A DNA stretch of 64,000 nt from positions 24,267 to 88,266 of the forward strand of contig WGLZ01000013.1 in NCBI GenBank assembly GCA_016471375.1, written 5' to 3'. This document shows, piece by piece, positions 33,789 to 43,698 of the stretch. Position numbers and translations under genes: made by a program. Source of the DNA: Cyanobacteria bacterium RI_101 (GTDB taxonomy: Bacteria; Cyanobacteriota; Cyanobacteriia; Cyanobacteriales; Microcystaceae). The stretch's first letter is position 1; each line of letters begins with the position of its first letter. The notes under the pieces were generated by a model. It had not been told where the DNA came from and made no database searches. It was given only the letters and a program-made list of their open reading frames with translations.

Positions 33789-35891
33789 TTAGGAGGGGTT
33801 CTCAGGCTCCTGAAGGACAAAGCGCCCCGGCGCCGTTTGCAGAAAATCCGTCATCTCCTCGAAGGGAATAGCCCGACTAAACCAAAAGCCCTGCATTTCG
33901 TCGCAACCTAAGCCCCGTAGGCGCCGCGCTTGAGCCTCGGTTTCCACTCCTTCCGCCACCACCTTCAGATTAAAGCCCCGCCCCAGGACTAAAACGGCGC
34001 CGATAATGGCTTCGTCGGCGGGGTCGGTGAGCAGATCTTGAATAAAAGCCCGGTCGATTTTGAGGGTATTAAAGGGAAAATGTTTCAGATAAGCCAAGGA
34101 GGAATAGCCGGTGCCAAAATCATCCATTGATAAAGAGACCCCCAACTCCCGAAACGCCTCTAAAAGTTGGCGGGCCGCGGCCACATTCTGCATAACGATA
34201 CTTTCGGTGATTTCCAATTCAATCCGCTGGGGGGGAATATTTTCTTCCGCCAGCGCCCTCGCCAAGGTGGGGAGTAAATCCGCCTCCTGAAACTGGCGGG
34301 GGGAGAGGTTGATGGCAATGCGAAACTCTGTCGGGACGAGGGCCTGCCAACGCCGAAAGTGTTCGCAAGCTTTACGAAGCACCCATTCTCCTACGGGAAC
34401 GATTAAATTACTCGCTTCCAGGATCGGCACAAATTTCGCCGGAGAAACCAGCCCTTCCTTCGGGTGTCGCCACCGGAGCAGGGCCTCTACCCCGGAAATC
34501 GCGCCGGTGCGGATATTAATCTGGGGTTGATAGTAGAGGACAAATTGATCGCTCTCCAGCGCCCGGTGGAGTTCGTGCTCCAGACTAATGCGGGTAAACT
34601 TATTAGCGATCTGAGAAGGGTCGTAGAAGCCGTAGGGACGGTAGGCCTGATTTTTAAGGTCGTTCAGCGCCGCGTTGCCGTTCATCAAGAGAGTTTCGGT
34701 GTTATCGCCGTGGTCGGGGTAAAGGGCGACGCCGATGTGGGCCTGGAGATAGAGGGGGTTTTCCCGGATTAAAATGGGGCGTTTGATCACCGCCAGCAGG
34801 CGCTTGGCGAAAGCCTCCGCTTCCTTGACCCCTTGGCAGGTGGCTAACAAAATGGCGAACTCGTTCCCCTGCCAACGACAGAGACAGTCCCCCAACCGCA
34901 CCTGGGCCTTGAGGCGCTCCGTCGCCTGACAGAGCATTTCGTCCACTAGCGCGTGGCCCAAAACGTCGTTAAGGGAATCAAAGTCCCGGAAGCCGACGAA
35001 CAGTAGGGCGATTTGGTGATTTCTTTCCTGGGCGAGGGTCAACGCCCAGGAGACCTCCTGTTTGAAGAAAAAACGGTTGGGCAAATCCGTAATCGGGTCA
35101 TGGAAGGCTTGATAATTGAGGGATTGTTCGGCGACTTTACGCTCGGTAATATCGAAAATATAACTGCGAATAAACTGATTTTCCGGTAAATAGTGAAGAT
35201 GTTGCTCGTAGAATTTATCTTGAACTTGCACTTCCCGGCGCCGGATATAATAATTCTTCTCTTCTTGTAAATTACTGTTTAATCCCTTGAGTAAGGGATG
35301 CTCTACAGACTCTTCGATCAAAGTCGGAAATTTTTCTTGAGCGGATAGATTGATATAGGTAATACGCCCAAAGTAATCAATTTCTACTAAAGGATAGGGG
35401 CTATATTCAATCATCGACGCCAATTTCTCTAGGCGCTCCGGGGGCAGGGATTTGAAATTGGGGTCGTGGATCAGGGTCGCTTCCCATTGCTCCTGGGGCA
35501 GGGGATCGGCTAAGTCAAAAAAACCTTCCCGCTGGCTGGCCGCTAGCGCCTGTTCTTCTTCGAGAGAAGTGGTCAGGATTTGGTAGAAAGCTTGAATGTC
35601 TTCGGCGAAGCCAATCACGTCCCCATGTTCCAGCTCTCGCTCTAGAAAAGACTCCCCGTTGATCCAAATGCCGTTGCGACTGCGGTTACCCTCCAGGTCC
35701 CCGTCAATAATCTGGAAACTGATTTCTAGATTCGGATTGATTTTTTTGACTAGGGTGGCGTGTTTACGGGAAATTTGGGGCGAAGGGATTACAATAGTAT
35801 TGCTAGGATGGCGGCCGATAGAGTAGTACGAATTTTGGAGACGAATCACCCGTTTAAAGGAGGGCGAATCAATGATCAATCGGTGTAACAT
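33789..35891 (-). CDS. FHA-PAS-GGDEF-EAL signalling protein
   Basis: 700 residues from ATG 35891. An FHA domain at about 5-95 (YYSIGRHPSNTIVI, SPQISRKHATL) binds phosphothreonine. A PAS domain follows at 145-245. A GGDEF domain at 255-415 has the degenerate active site WQGNEF, so cyclase activity is unlikely. The EAL domain at 430-685 keeps EALLRWRHP, the Asn in INLSPRQF, DDFGTGYSSLAYLKHFP, KIDRAFIQ and VVAEGVET, as expected of an active c-di-GMP phosphodiesterase. Likely a c-di-GMP hydrolase controlled by a Ser/Thr kinase signal through FHA. The upstream start at 35930 adds residues without FHA similarity. Confidence 0.9.
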   Translation of the reverse strand: MLHRLIIDSPSFKRVIRLQNSYYSIGRHPSNTIVIPSPQISRKHATLVKKINPNLEISFQIIDGDLEGNRSRNGIWINGESFLERELEHGDVIGFAEDIQAFYQILTTSLEEEQALAASQREGFFDLADPLPQEQWEATLIHDPNFKSLPPERLEKLASMIEYSPYPLVEIDYFGRITYINLSAQEKFPTLIEESVEHPLLKGLNSNLQEEKNYYIRRREVQVQDKFYEQHLHYLPENQFIRSYIFDITERKVAEQSLNYQAFHDPITDLPNRFFFKQEVSWALTLAQERNHQIALLFVGFRDFDSLNDVLGHALVDEMLCQATERLKAQVRLGDCLCRWQGNEFAILLATCQGVKEAEAFAKRLLAVIKRPILIRENPLYLQAHIGVALYPDHGDNTETLLMNGNAALNDLKNQAYRPYGFYDPSQIANKFTRISLEHELHRALESDQFVLYYQPQINIRTGAISGVEALLRWRHPKEGLVSPAKFVPILEASNLIVPVGEWVLRKACEHFRRWQALVPTEFRIAINLSPRQFQEADLLPTLARALAEENIPPQRIELEITESIVMQNVAAARQLLEAFRELGVSLSMDDFGTGYSSLAYLKHFPFNTLKIDRAFIQDLLTDPADEAIIGAVLVLGRGFNLKVVAEGVETEAQARRLRGLGCDEMQGFWFSRAIPFEEMTDFLQTAPGRFVLQEPENPS

Positions 35892-36187
35892 AGGCCCTGA
35901 TCCTGAAGAGGGCGCTTGGGGTATCCCCAAAGACTAAGACTCCCCCTAAGATAGGAGAAAGACGGGCCTGCGAGCGCCGTTTCAACCTTACTCTACCTTT
36001 TTTCCTAGGGTCAACCCCAAGAAACTCTTTCTTAACCTCCTCTTTCGCCCTCTCGCCCTGCTTCCTTAGTTGGGAACCACCCTCAAAATCCCCCTTTTTT
36101 GAGAGGGACTTAAGAGAATTTACGTAGGGAATTAGGCGTTGGCTAAGCAACCTCTTCGGAAACCTCTCCTAGGGAACCGTAGCCGCT
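35892..36187. other. intergenic region between two divergent signalling genes
   Basis: About 296 bases separating the FHA-PAS-GGDEF-EAL protein (minus) and the REC-PAS histidine kinase (plus), so both promoters should lie here. A degenerate C/G-run segment similar to the dispersed repeats is seen near 36073-36117 (AATCCCCC TTTTTTGAGAGGG). No gene or clear promoter pair stands out. Confidence 0.5.
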
Positions 36188-39046
36188 ATGTCCAGGACTT
36201 CTCTTCCTCAATTATTACTGGTCGATGACAAACCGGAAAACTTACGCTTGCTAGAAGATATTTTATCCCCGGCGGGCTATGAGTGCCAATCCGCGACCTC
36301 CGGGAAAGCGGCGCTGGCGGCCGTCGATCAAAATTTTTATACATTAGTCGTTTTGGATTTAATGATGCCGGGGATGGACGGATTAGAAACCGCCCAAAGA
36401 ATCCGGCAAACCCAGCGGGGAAAGGCTTTGCCCATCGTCTTTTTAACAGGCTCTCAGCCCGCGGAGGCGGACATTATAGCGGGTTATGAACTGGGCGCTT
36501 GCGATTATTTAATTAAACCCGTTCATCCCCGCATTTTACTCTCCAAGGTCAATGTTTTTGTTCAGCTAGAACAACAGAAGCAACAGCTTATTCATCAATT
36601 TACAGAATGCGAGTGGGTGAGAGACCAGTTAAATCATTTAACCCATAATCTTGAACAAATTGTTCAAGAAAAAACCCAGGCTTTGGAATGTCAAAACCGG
36701 CGCTTAGAAGAACAACTCCAACGCCAACAACATCTAGAGCAAGTCCTGGCCTCCATTTCCGACGCCGTGCTTATGACGGACGAGGCGGGGAATTTCACCT
36801 TTATTTGTCCCAATATCGACCATATTTTTGGCTATACTCAGGCAGAAATTGAAAATCTGACCAATATTGAGGCGCTTTTAGGCGATCTAGAACTTGACCT
36901 CAGCGATCTCAATGGCTATTCAGAAATTGTCAACCGCGAGCGCCGGATTGAGGATCGTTGGGGGCAATCTCGGGATTTACTGATTAATATTAAAAAAGTC
37001 GCCATCGGCGCGAGTCGTTATCTTTATACCTGTCGGGATATTACGGAACGCAAAAAAATCGAAGAAGCCCTCCGCCAAAGTCGCAACCAACTGGACAATA
37101 TTCTCTCCCATACCCGCAACGCCCTCATCGTTCTCGACCAAGGGGGTCTGATTCAATACGTTAACGCCAGCGCCGTCGAACTGTTTGGACGTCCCGAAGG
37201 GGATTTAATTGGCTCCGATTGGGGTTATCCCCTCACCACCGACGGCGCCGAAATTGAAATTATTACTCCCGCTCAGGAACTCAAAGTCGCTATTCTGACC
37301 CTAGGGGAAATTATCTGGGAAGAAGAGCCGGCTTATCTGGTTTCTTTACGGGATATTACTGAGCAAAAGGCGCTAGCGGAATCGTTAGAGGAAAACGAGC
37401 AAAAATATCATCATTTGATGGAGAATCTCCAGAGCGGCGTCGTCGTCCACGGGCCCGACACCCGCGTCACCTACGCCAATCCCGCCGCGCTGGAGTTTTT
37501 GGGGCTAGGGGAGCGAGAAATGCTAGGTAAATCCGACACCGATCCCGCTTGGCGCTTTTATCGCGGCGATGGCCAGCCGATCCAAAACGCCGACTTTCCT
37601 GTTAATCAGGTTTTGGAAACCCATCAGCCCCTACGCAATTTTGAAATGGGCGTCTATCGACCGGATTTAGACGCGGTGTTGTGGGCGTGGATCAACGCTT
37701 ATCCTGAATTGAACGAAGCCGGAGAACTCCAACAAATTATCGTCACGTTTATTGACATTACCGAACGCAAAGAAGCCGAATTTCAACTCCAAAACCTGAA
37801 CGACCAACTAGAAACTCTAATTCAGTCTAGAACCCAAGAGCTAGAGGCCGCTAACGCCCACCTCCTGCGGGAAATGATTGAGCGGGAGCAAGTTGATTTA
37901 GCTCTGAAAAATCAGGAGTTAAAATATCGGGCTTTGGTCGAAGACGCCGGAGACGCCATTATTTTGATGGATATTGAGCAAAATATTTTGGAAGTCAATC
38001 ATCAAGCCATTAGCCTGACTGGTTACTCCCAGGAAAATTGGCTTAATCTTTCCCAACTCAGCTTTATCGCTCCCTCCCGGCGCTCGGAAGCCCAGGACTT
38101 TTGGCGGGAACTTCTACGAAAAAAAAATCTGGTCTGGTCGAACTCGGAAATTCTCACCCAAACGGGGGAAAGCATTGGTTGCGATATTACCGCCAGTTTG
38201 ATTGAATACGGCGATCAACGGGTGGTGCAATGGATTATTCGGGATATGCGGGAGCGCCAACGGGCGGAGGCCAAGATCCAAGAGGCGCTGGAAAAAGAGC
38301 GGGAACTGAGCCAACTCAAGGGGCAATTTGTGGATATTGTTTCCCATGAATTTAGAACGCCCCTCACGTCCATTCTGGGCTTTGCCGAACTCCTACTGCG
38401 CTATCAACAGCGCCTCTCCCCGGACAAGCAACAGCGCTACATTCAAAATATCCAGACCTCCGGTTTCCGCCTCAAGGCCTTAATTGAAGACGTGCTTTGT
38501 CTCAGTCGGGCCGAATCCGGGCGCCTAGACTTCCACCCGGAGCCAACCTTAGTGACGGAGTTTTGCCAGGAACTCTTGGAAGAACTACGCTATGGGCAGG
38601 GGCAACATCACGATTTGCGCTGGCGAGAAGAGGGAATCTGTCGCGGCTTGGCGCTGTTGGACGCTCGTCTTCTGCGGCACGCCCTCTCCAATCTCCTCAG
38701 CAACGCCATTAAATATTCCCCGGCGGGGAGCGTCGTCGCCTTAACGTTAACCTGGGCGCCGGAGCGGTTAATCCTGACGGTTCAGGATCAAGGCATCGGC
38801 ATTCCCGAAGCGGATCAAGCGGCGCTGTTTGAATCCTTTCGCCGGGCCAGCAATGTGGGCACTATCGAAGGCACGGGACTCGGATTAAGTATTGTTAAAC
38901 GCTATGTGGAATTACAAGGGGGAGAAATTACCTTTGAAAGTCGCGTCGACGTCGGCAGCGCCTTTACCATTACCTTGCCTCTAGTCTGGGCCGAGGGCGG
39001 CCCGAATCCCGGCGCCGAGGAGGCCGATTTGGGAATTGCGGATTAG
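36188..39046 (+). CDS. hybrid histidine kinase: REC, four PAS, HisKA, HATPase
   Basis: 952 residues. The N-terminal receiver has its phosphorylation Asp at residue 57 (VVLDLMMPGMDG) and the conserved Lys near 113 (LIKPVHP). A coiled coil leads to PAS domains at roughly 185-290, 295-400, 405-535 and 575-700. HisKA has His720 in VSHEFRTPLTSILGF. The ATPase domain shows NLLSNAIKYSP, DQGIGIPEAD and GTGLGLSIV. No membrane segments, so it is a cytosolic sensor. A receiver at the front means it probably acts inside a phosphorelay rather than at its end. The last 66 bases overlap the convergent glk gene. Confidence 0.93.
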   Translation: MSRTSLPQLLLVDDKPENLRLLEDILSPAGYECQSATSGKAALAAVDQNFYTLVVLDLMMPGMDGLETAQRIRQTQRGKALPIVFLTGSQPAEADIIAGYELGACDYLIKPVHPRILLSKVNVFVQLEQQKQQLIHQFTECEWVRDQLNHLTHNLEQIVQEKTQALECQNRRLEEQLQRQQHLEQVLASISDAVLMTDEAGNFTFICPNIDHIFGYTQAEIENLTNIEALLGDLELDLSDLNGYSEIVNRERRIEDRWGQSRDLLINIKKVAIGASRYLYTCRDITERKKIEEALRQSRNQLDNILSHTRNALIVLDQGGLIQYVNASAVELFGRPEGDLIGSDWGYPLTTDGAEIEIITPAQELKVAILTLGEIIWEEEPAYLVSLRDITEQKALAESLEENEQKYHHLMENLQSGVVVHGPDTRVTYANPAALEFLGLGEREMLGKSDTDPAWRFYRGDGQPIQNADFPVNQVLETHQPLRNFEMGVYRPDLDAVLWAWINAYPELNEAGELQQIIVTFIDITERKEAEFQLQNLNDQLETLIQSRTQELEAANAHLLREMIEREQVDLALKNQELKYRALVEDAGDAIILMDIEQNILEVNHQAISLTGYSQENWLNLSQLSFIAPSRRSEAQDFWRELLRKKNLVWSNSEILTQTGESIGCDITASLIEYGDQRVVQWIIRDMRERQRAEAKIQEALEKERELSQLKGQFVDIVSHEFRTPLTSILGFAELLLRYQQRLSPDKQQRYIQNIQTSGFRLKALIEDVLCLSRAESGRLDFHPEPTLVTEFCQELLEELRYGQGQHHDLRWREEGICRGLALLDARLLRHALSNLLSNAIKYSPAGSVVALTLTWAPERLILTVQDQGIGIPEADQAALFESFRRASNVGTIEGTGLGLSIVKRYVELQGGEITFESRVDVGSAFTITLPLVWAEGGPNPGAEEADLGIAD

Positions 39047-40054
39047 ATAGACGGGAAATTGGGGCATGAGATGGCTCATACTGCCTTTGTCCCGAAAGGC
39101 GTCCAGAAAAGCGCCGCCGGTTAAAAGCGGCAGAATTTTAGCGGCGATACCCCCGGCGAGGTAAACCCCTCCAAAAGCCAACAGTTTGAGCGCCCAGTTC
39201 CCCGCTTCGGCGCCGTAGGCGGAGACAAAAAGCTCTAGGGTTTTGAGACATAAGGCGTCGTTTCCGGCTAAAGCCTGTTCCGAGATCGCCGCGGCGAGGT
39301 CAATGGGGTTTGGTCCCCCTGGGGGGTAAGCTTGCCAGCGCCGGTAAAGGTCTTTTAAGTCTTCTGTTTCTTGCTGAGGGAATTGGCGCCGCAAAAAGCC
39401 GTAAATGTTAACAATGCCCGCCCCGGAGACCACGTCTTCCACGGAGACCGTTGTTAAGCCTTGCGCTTTCAGGTCGGTTACTAAGGCAAATTCTAGCGGG
39501 CTTTGGGGAGCGAAGGCCGTATGACCGCCCTCGCTGGGAAAAACTCGATACTGTTTTTCTCCCTGGGGAATCAAAAAACCTTGACCCATCCCCGTCCCGG
39601 CGCCGAGGAGGGCGATGGGGGTATTTTTTTGAGGATGGCCTTCTTGAAGGGTGATTAAATCCTGGGGCTTTAACCCTAAGGGCAGGGGGTCTTGTTGAAA
39701 TCCGACAACGCCGTAACCGATGGCCGTAAAGTCGTTGATCAGGGTGACCCGAGGAATCGCGAACTTCCGAGCTAACGCCTCTCCTTGAATCGGCGCCCAA
39801 TCTAAATTGGTCAAATCGCAGGTATTATCCACCACCGGCCCGGCTACCCCTAAAGCGGCGCTTTGGATTTGAGGAGAGGCGCCTAGGAACTGGGCCGCGT
39901 CGGTTAAAAACCGAGCTAAAACCGCCGCCAGACTCTCAAACTCTCGACTGACATAAACCTGTTCAAAATAAAATCGCTCTAATTGGGGACTCAACAGGCG
40001 GAACCGGGCGCTTGTTCCCCCGATGTCGGCGGCTAGAAGCATGGGATTAAGCAT
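38981..40054 (-). CDS. glk: glucokinase
   Basis: 357 residues from ATG 40054, which overlaps the hisA stop by eight bases; an ATG at 40042 just after the hisA stop is an alternative. It phosphorylates glucose with ATP (EC 2.7.1.2). Motifs are [13 protein letters not shown] (phosphate 1), the sugar-binding [24 protein letters not shown] and [17 protein letters not shown]. The C-terminal [18 protein letters not shown] is typical. It lies directly after hisA. Its 3' end runs 66 bases into the convergent histidine kinase gene. Confidence 0.93.
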   Translation of the reverse strand: MLNPMLLAADIGGTSARFRLLSPQLERFYFEQVYVSREFESLAAVLARFLTDAAQFLGASPQIQSAALGVAGPVVDNTCDLTNLDWAPIQGEALARKFAIPRVTLINDFTAIGYGVVGFQQDPLPLGLKPQDLITLQEGHPQKNTPIALLGAGTGMGQGFLIPQGEKQYRVFPSEGGHTAFAPQSPLEFALVTDLKAQGLTTVSVEDVVSGAGIVNIYGFLRRQFPQQETEDLKDLYRRWQAYPPGGPNPIDLAAAISEQALAGNDALCLKTLELFVSAYGAEAGNWALKLLAFGGVYLAGGIAAKILPLLTGGAFLDAFRDKGSMSHLMPQFPVYLIRNSQIGLLGAGIRAALGPD

Positions 40055-40820
40055 AGCGGGGATAGTCTCCCGCGGGCGGCACATCCTGCCAGCGCCCCGG
40101 CCCCACCGCTCGAAGCGCCTCCGGCAGATCGATAGCGCCGGTGTAGAGGGCTTTACCGATGATAACTCCGGTCACGCCCAAGGATTCTAACGCCAAAAGA
40201 CTGAGTAAATCGCTAACGGAACTCACCCCCCCGGAGGCGACGACCGGCAGATCCACCTGGCTGGCCAGTTCCCGGAGAGCCTCTAAATTCGGCCCCGTTA
40301 AAGCGCCGTCCCGGCTAATGTCGGTGTAAATAATGCCGCCGGCGCCGCGTTTTTCCATATCTTGGGCCACCGCCACCGCCTCCAGCGCCGAGGTTTCCAA
40401 CCAGCCCCTAGTGGCCACTTTGCCATCGCGGGCGTCCAATCCGACCCAAATCCGCCCCGGAAATTCGGCGCTTAATTCCCCCACCCATTCCGGCGCTTCC
40501 ACCGCGGCGGTGCCTAAAATCACCCGTTGGACGCCTCGCTCCAAGACTTGCGCCACACTTTCTCTATTCCGCAGACCGCCGCCCAACTGAGTGGGAATAT
40601 CCACGGCCCGGACGATGGCTTCCACCGCATCTAAATTCTGCGGCGCTCCGGCTTTAGCGCCGTCCAAATCGACTAAATGAAGCGCCTGGGCGCCCTGGTC
40701 GGCCCAGAGTCGGGCCGCGGAGACGGGATTGTCATAGAAAACCTGGGACTGTTGGTAGTCGCCCTGGTAAAGACGAACGCATTTTCCGTCTAAGAGATCA
40801 ATGGCCGGTAAAATATCCAT
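40047..40820 (-). CDS. hisA: ProFAR isomerase of histidine synthesis
   Basis: 257 residues from ATG 40820, giving the standard start [17 protein letters not shown]. The (beta/alpha)8 barrel isomerase acts on the fourth step of histidine synthesis (EC 5.3.1.16). The catalytic Asp pair is in PAIDLLDG and [14 protein letters not shown]. The phosphate-binding segments LGGGLRN and VVASGGVSS are intact. Other his genes are not nearby, as is usual in cyanobacteria. It overlaps the downstream glk gene by eight bases, suggesting coupled translation. Confidence 0.95.
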   Translation of the reverse strand: MDILPAIDLLDGKCVRLYQGDYQQSQVFYDNPVSAARLWADQGAQALHLVDLDGAKAGAPQNLDAVEAIVRAVDIPTQLGGGLRNRESVAQVLERGVQRVILGTAAVEAPEWVGELSAEFPGRIWVGLDARDGKVATRGWLETSALEAVAVAQDMEKRGAGGIIYTDISRDGALTGPNLEALRELASQVDLPVVASGGVSSVSDLLSLLALESLGVTGVIIGKALYTGAIDLPEALRAVGPGRWQDVPPAGDYPRYA

Positions 40821-40892
40821 AACAGGGCGAGGCAAGGAGACAAACCCAATAATATCTCAGGATTGGGACGAGATAACCTTGCCCGACTTTCC

Positions 40893-41879
40893 TTAGCTGG
40901 CGGCTAAGTACTCCACCATATTGCCCTGCTGGCGCCGGAGATGGGCCATGGCCTGATGCTCCAGTTGGCGCACCCGCTCCCGACTGATATTCAGGCGCTG
41001 GCCGATTTTAGCGAGGGAAAGCTCCTTGCCGTCCTCCAGCCCAAAGCGCAGGGTCAGCACCGCCTGTTGTTGGGGGGTTAATTCCGCCAACAGATTTTGC
41101 AAGTCCTGGCGCATTAGCTCCTGGGTCAGGTAGTGATCCGGGGAAATGCCGTCGTCCTCCAGCAGTTCGGAAAGCTCCGTATCCTGATTGTCCCCCACCC
41201 GCACGTCGAGGGAAATGGGTTGGCGGGAGAGGCTGAGATATTCCCGGATTTGGGCCGGCTCCAACTCCAGCGCCTCGGCCACTTCGGCGGGGGTGGCGCT
41301 ACGACCCAGATTTTGGGACAGTTCCCGCTGGGTTTTTTTGATTTTGTTCAGTTTTTCGGTGATGTGAATGGGCAAGCGAATAGTGCGCGCCTGTTGGGCG
41401 ATAGCTCGGGTAATGGCTTGGCGAATCCACCAGTAGGCGTAGGTGGAGAATTTATAGCCCTTGGTGGGGTCGAATTTTTCCACGCCCCGTTCCAAACCCA
41501 GGCTTCCCTCCTGGATCAGATCCAAAAATTCCATATTGCGTTTCTGGTATTTTTTGGCGATGGCCACCACCAGCCGCAAATTGGCTTCGATCATTTTTTG
41601 TTTGGCCCGTTTCCCCTGAGTTAAAACGCGGTCTAACTGCTCCGGCGCCAGATCCAGCGCCTGGGCCCAACGCTCCCGACTCGGCTCGGCCCCCAGTTCC
41701 CGCCGTAGGGTTTCTTGGGTCTCTAGGCAGGCCATCATTTTCTGGACTTGTTTGCCGTAAATAATTTCCTGTTCATGGGTCAGTAGCGGTACGCGGCCGA
41801 TTTCGTGCAGATAGGAGCGCACCATATCCGCGGTGAAGATAAAGGCTTTAGGATCGGGATTGAGATTTGCGGTAGGCAT
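40893..41879 (-). CDS. group 2 sigma-70 family sigma factor
   Basis: 328 residues. Region 1.2 is present (VRSYLHEIGRVPLLTHEQEI). Region 2 has NLRLVVAIAKKYQKRNMEF and the -10 reading helix KFSTYAYWWIRQAITRAIAQ. Region 3 has RLPIHITEKLNKIKK. Region 4 ends with the -35 binding helix-turn-helix ISRERVRQLEHQAMAHLR. The long N-terminal region 1.1 of the primary factor is absent, marking it as a non-essential group 2 factor (SigB/C/D/E type). I do not assign a letter. Such factors govern stress, dark and nitrogen responses. Confidence 0.92.
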   Translation of the reverse strand: MPTANLNPDPKAFIFTADMVRSYLHEIGRVPLLTHEQEIIYGKQVQKMMACLETQETLRRELGAEPSRERWAQALDLAPEQLDRVLTQGKRAKQKMIEANLRLVVAIAKKYQKRNMEFLDLIQEGSLGLERGVEKFDPTKGYKFSTYAYWWIRQAITRAIAQQARTIRLPIHITEKLNKIKKTQRELSQNLGRSATPAEVAEALELEPAQIREYLSLSRQPISLDVRVGDNQDTELSELLEDDGISPDHYLTQELMRQDLQNLLAELTPQQQAVLTLRFGLEDGKELSLAKIGQRLNISRERVRQLEHQAMAHLRRQQGNMVEYLAAS

Positions 41880-42223
41880 TCGGGGACTGACTCCTTAAAA
41901 CCAGCAGAAGCTCTGCCATTAGGGTTAGGTTTCCCAAAAAATCGCCTTCTGACTCAGGCGCCGGGAAAAAACTAAAAATATAGGAGCGGCGAAGACTCCA
42001 GTTGCTCTCATCCGTGGATTGTCAGTATAGACGACGGACTATGGCTAGGGGTTCATCCCAGGGGCAGAAATTAAGGCGTCTAGGATTGAGCCTCCAACCG
42101 AGCTAGGGAGGAATCTAGTTCTAGCATGACGCCGAAACTCAAGAAATCAAAGCTCCGAGGAGCGGTAATCTCCGAACGTCGAAGGCCGGTTTTCCGCGGA
42201 AGCGCCGGCCCCTGGGGGGAAAC
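41880..42223. other. intergenic region before the sigma factor gene
   Basis: 344 bases between the sigma factor start and the response regulator stop, both on the minus strand. It contains a GC-rich palindrome at 42184-42210 (GGCCGG ... CCGGCC with inner TTCCGCGGAA) shortly after the regulator stop, possibly its terminator, although no T run follows. The remainder should carry the sigma factor promoter and 5' leader, with no clear consensus visible. Confidence 0.45.
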
Positions 42224-43129
42224 TTAAAACCGAAAGACCTCCGGCGCCACGGCTACGCGATTGCGCCCCTCCGTTTGCGCCAGCGCCAGCGCCTTGACGC
42301 TTTCCTCCACAATTTGCGCTAAGGGATACTGGGGATTGCGGTAGCAGGCCACGCCGAGGGAAATGGTGCTCCACAACTGTTGAGACTGGTAGAACAGCGG
42401 AAATTTATAACTGGCGACGCGGATTTCTTCGGCGATGGCGCGGGTTTTTTCAAAGGAACATTCCGGCAGTAAAACCAGCAAAGTGGTCTCGTCGTAATGG
42501 CAAACGAGATCGGAATTGCGCACCGTTTGCTGGAGCAAACTGCCGATTTCTCCCAAGATATAGCTCTCCACTCCGGTTCCATAGGTGTCTTTCATTAAAC
42601 TAATTTGATCCGCCGCCACCGCGATTACCCCCACGGGATAGCCTCCCCTGCGGGCCCGAGCTTCTTCTTTGCTGAGAACGACTTTGAGATAGTTGGCGTC
42701 AAACAGTCCCGCGGCGCCGTCCGGGCGCTGATCGCCTTTGGAGCCTAAGGTTTCCCGGTGTTTGCGCAGAGCTAGTTTAATGGTGGCGTTCAGTTCCTCT
42801 AACCGGGCCGGTTTAAGGAAATAGGCGTAAGCGCCGGAGGTCTCGACCTGGTTCAGCAGAGCTTCGTCCACCTTTGAGGCCAGAAAAATAACCGGTATTT
42901 TATACTTCTCATAAATCAAACGAGCGGTTTCTATACCATCCTCGTCTTCCTTGAGCCGATTATCCACCAGCGCCAAATCGGGGGGCGTGTTGGCCGCGGC
43001 CGCCAGCGCCGCCCGACCGGAAATGGTCACCGCCGTAATCTGATAGCCCAGTTTTTTCAGGTTTTGGGCCAAATCCTTCGCCGCTCGCAGGTCGTCTTCG
43101 ACAATTAACAGAGAGATGGCGGCGGTCAT
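42224..43129 (-). CDS. response regulator with degenerate GGDEF domain
   Basis: 301 residues. The receiver at 1-125 has the acidic VEDD pair at 10-13, phospho-Asp in LALVDNRL (about 56) and Lys in YFLKPARL. The second half (about 150-300) has the GGDEF fold, including ISLGVACYRNPQYPLAQIV, but the active-site loop reads CHYDETTLLVLLP instead of GG(D/E)EF, so it cannot be a standard diguanylate cyclase. It may bind nucleotide or act as an output scaffold. No kinase gene is adjacent; the REC-PAS kinase and GAF kinase are both within 5 kb. Confidence 0.87.
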   Translation of the reverse strand: MTAAISLLIVEDDLRAAKDLAQNLKKLGYQITAVTISGRAALAAAANTPPDLALVDNRLKEDEDGIETARLIYEKYKIPVIFLASKVDEALLNQVETSGAYAYFLKPARLEELNATIKLALRKHRETLGSKGDQRPDGAAGLFDANYLKVVLSKEEARARRGGYPVGVIAVAADQISLMKDTYGTGVESYILGEIGSLLQQTVRNSDLVCHYDETTLLVLLPECSFEKTRAIAEEIRVASYKFPLFYQSQQLWSTISLGVACYRNPQYPLAQIVEESVKALALAQTEGRNRVAVAPEVFRF

Positions 43130-43266
43130 GGAGATCCAGTAATGCGTGAAAACTATCCTAGGGGGCGGGCTAAGGCTTCTACGGGAATCGAGGCGCCTAA
43201 TTTAAACCCTAACTGGATTGATACTATAGTTGATCAACGTCAATTTTGTCCCCTTTTCCCCTTGCC

Positions 43267-43581
43267 ATGAGCGCTCCCCCCGAAGCTGAACTCAAACCCG
43301 CTGTCACGCCTCTACGTTGTTTAACCGGCTCCGTTCTTTCCGGCGCTTTCGCCTGGGGACTATATCGGCTGACCGCCGCCATCGCGGTTTCCTTTGCCGC
43401 TAAGCCTCTGCTGTCCAGTAGCGCGATCGCCCAACGGATCTCCGCGGCGGTGAGGACTCTTGTTTTGGGCGTGGCGGCGCTAGGGACGTTTATTTTTGCC
43501 TTTGTGGCGCTGGGGCTGGTTCTGTTAGCGCTCCAGTTACTCTTCCAGTCTCTTATGAGTTCCAATGAACCCACCCCCTGA
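43267..43581 (+). CDS. DUF3082 family membrane protein
   Basis: 104 residues from ATG 43267. Two long hydrophobic segments (TGSVLSGAFAWGLYRLTAAI and the region AALGTFIFAFVALGLVLLAL) make it a two-helix membrane protein; PLRCLTGSVLSGAFAWGLYR is the part I associate with DUF3082, a cyanobacterial and chloroplast-lineage family of unknown function. One of the two HIP1 octamers in the window lies inside it. It is divergent from the response regulator. Confidence 0.8.
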   Translation: MSAPPEAELKPAVTPLRCLTGSVLSGAFAWGLYRLTAAIAVSFAAKPLLSSSAIAQRISAAVRTLVLGVAALGTFIFAFVALGLVLLALQLLFQSLMSSNEPTP

Positions 43582-43639
43582 CGCTCCGGTAACGAATTGT
43601 TAAGATTTAGATTTTGTAGCGAAAGTTACAGAATTTCGT

Positions 43640-43647
43640 GCTATAAC
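43640..43647 (+). promoter_or_regulatory. extended -10 element before the 65-residue protein
   Basis: TGCTATAAC is an extended -10 (TGnTATAAY) about 50 bases before the ATG at 43699. No good -35 is present at 17 bases, as is acceptable for extended -10 promoters. The gene also has a strong GGAGGG ribosome site at 43688-43693. Confidence 0.4.
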
Positions 43648-43698
43648 TAAATCAAGAGGGTAAATCATTCATCTCAAGCAATCTATCGGAGGGTATTT

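Noticed and set aside
42184..42210. GC-rich palindrome as an intrinsic terminator or riboswitch
   Set aside because: No T run follows on either strand and no known riboswitch core was recognised.
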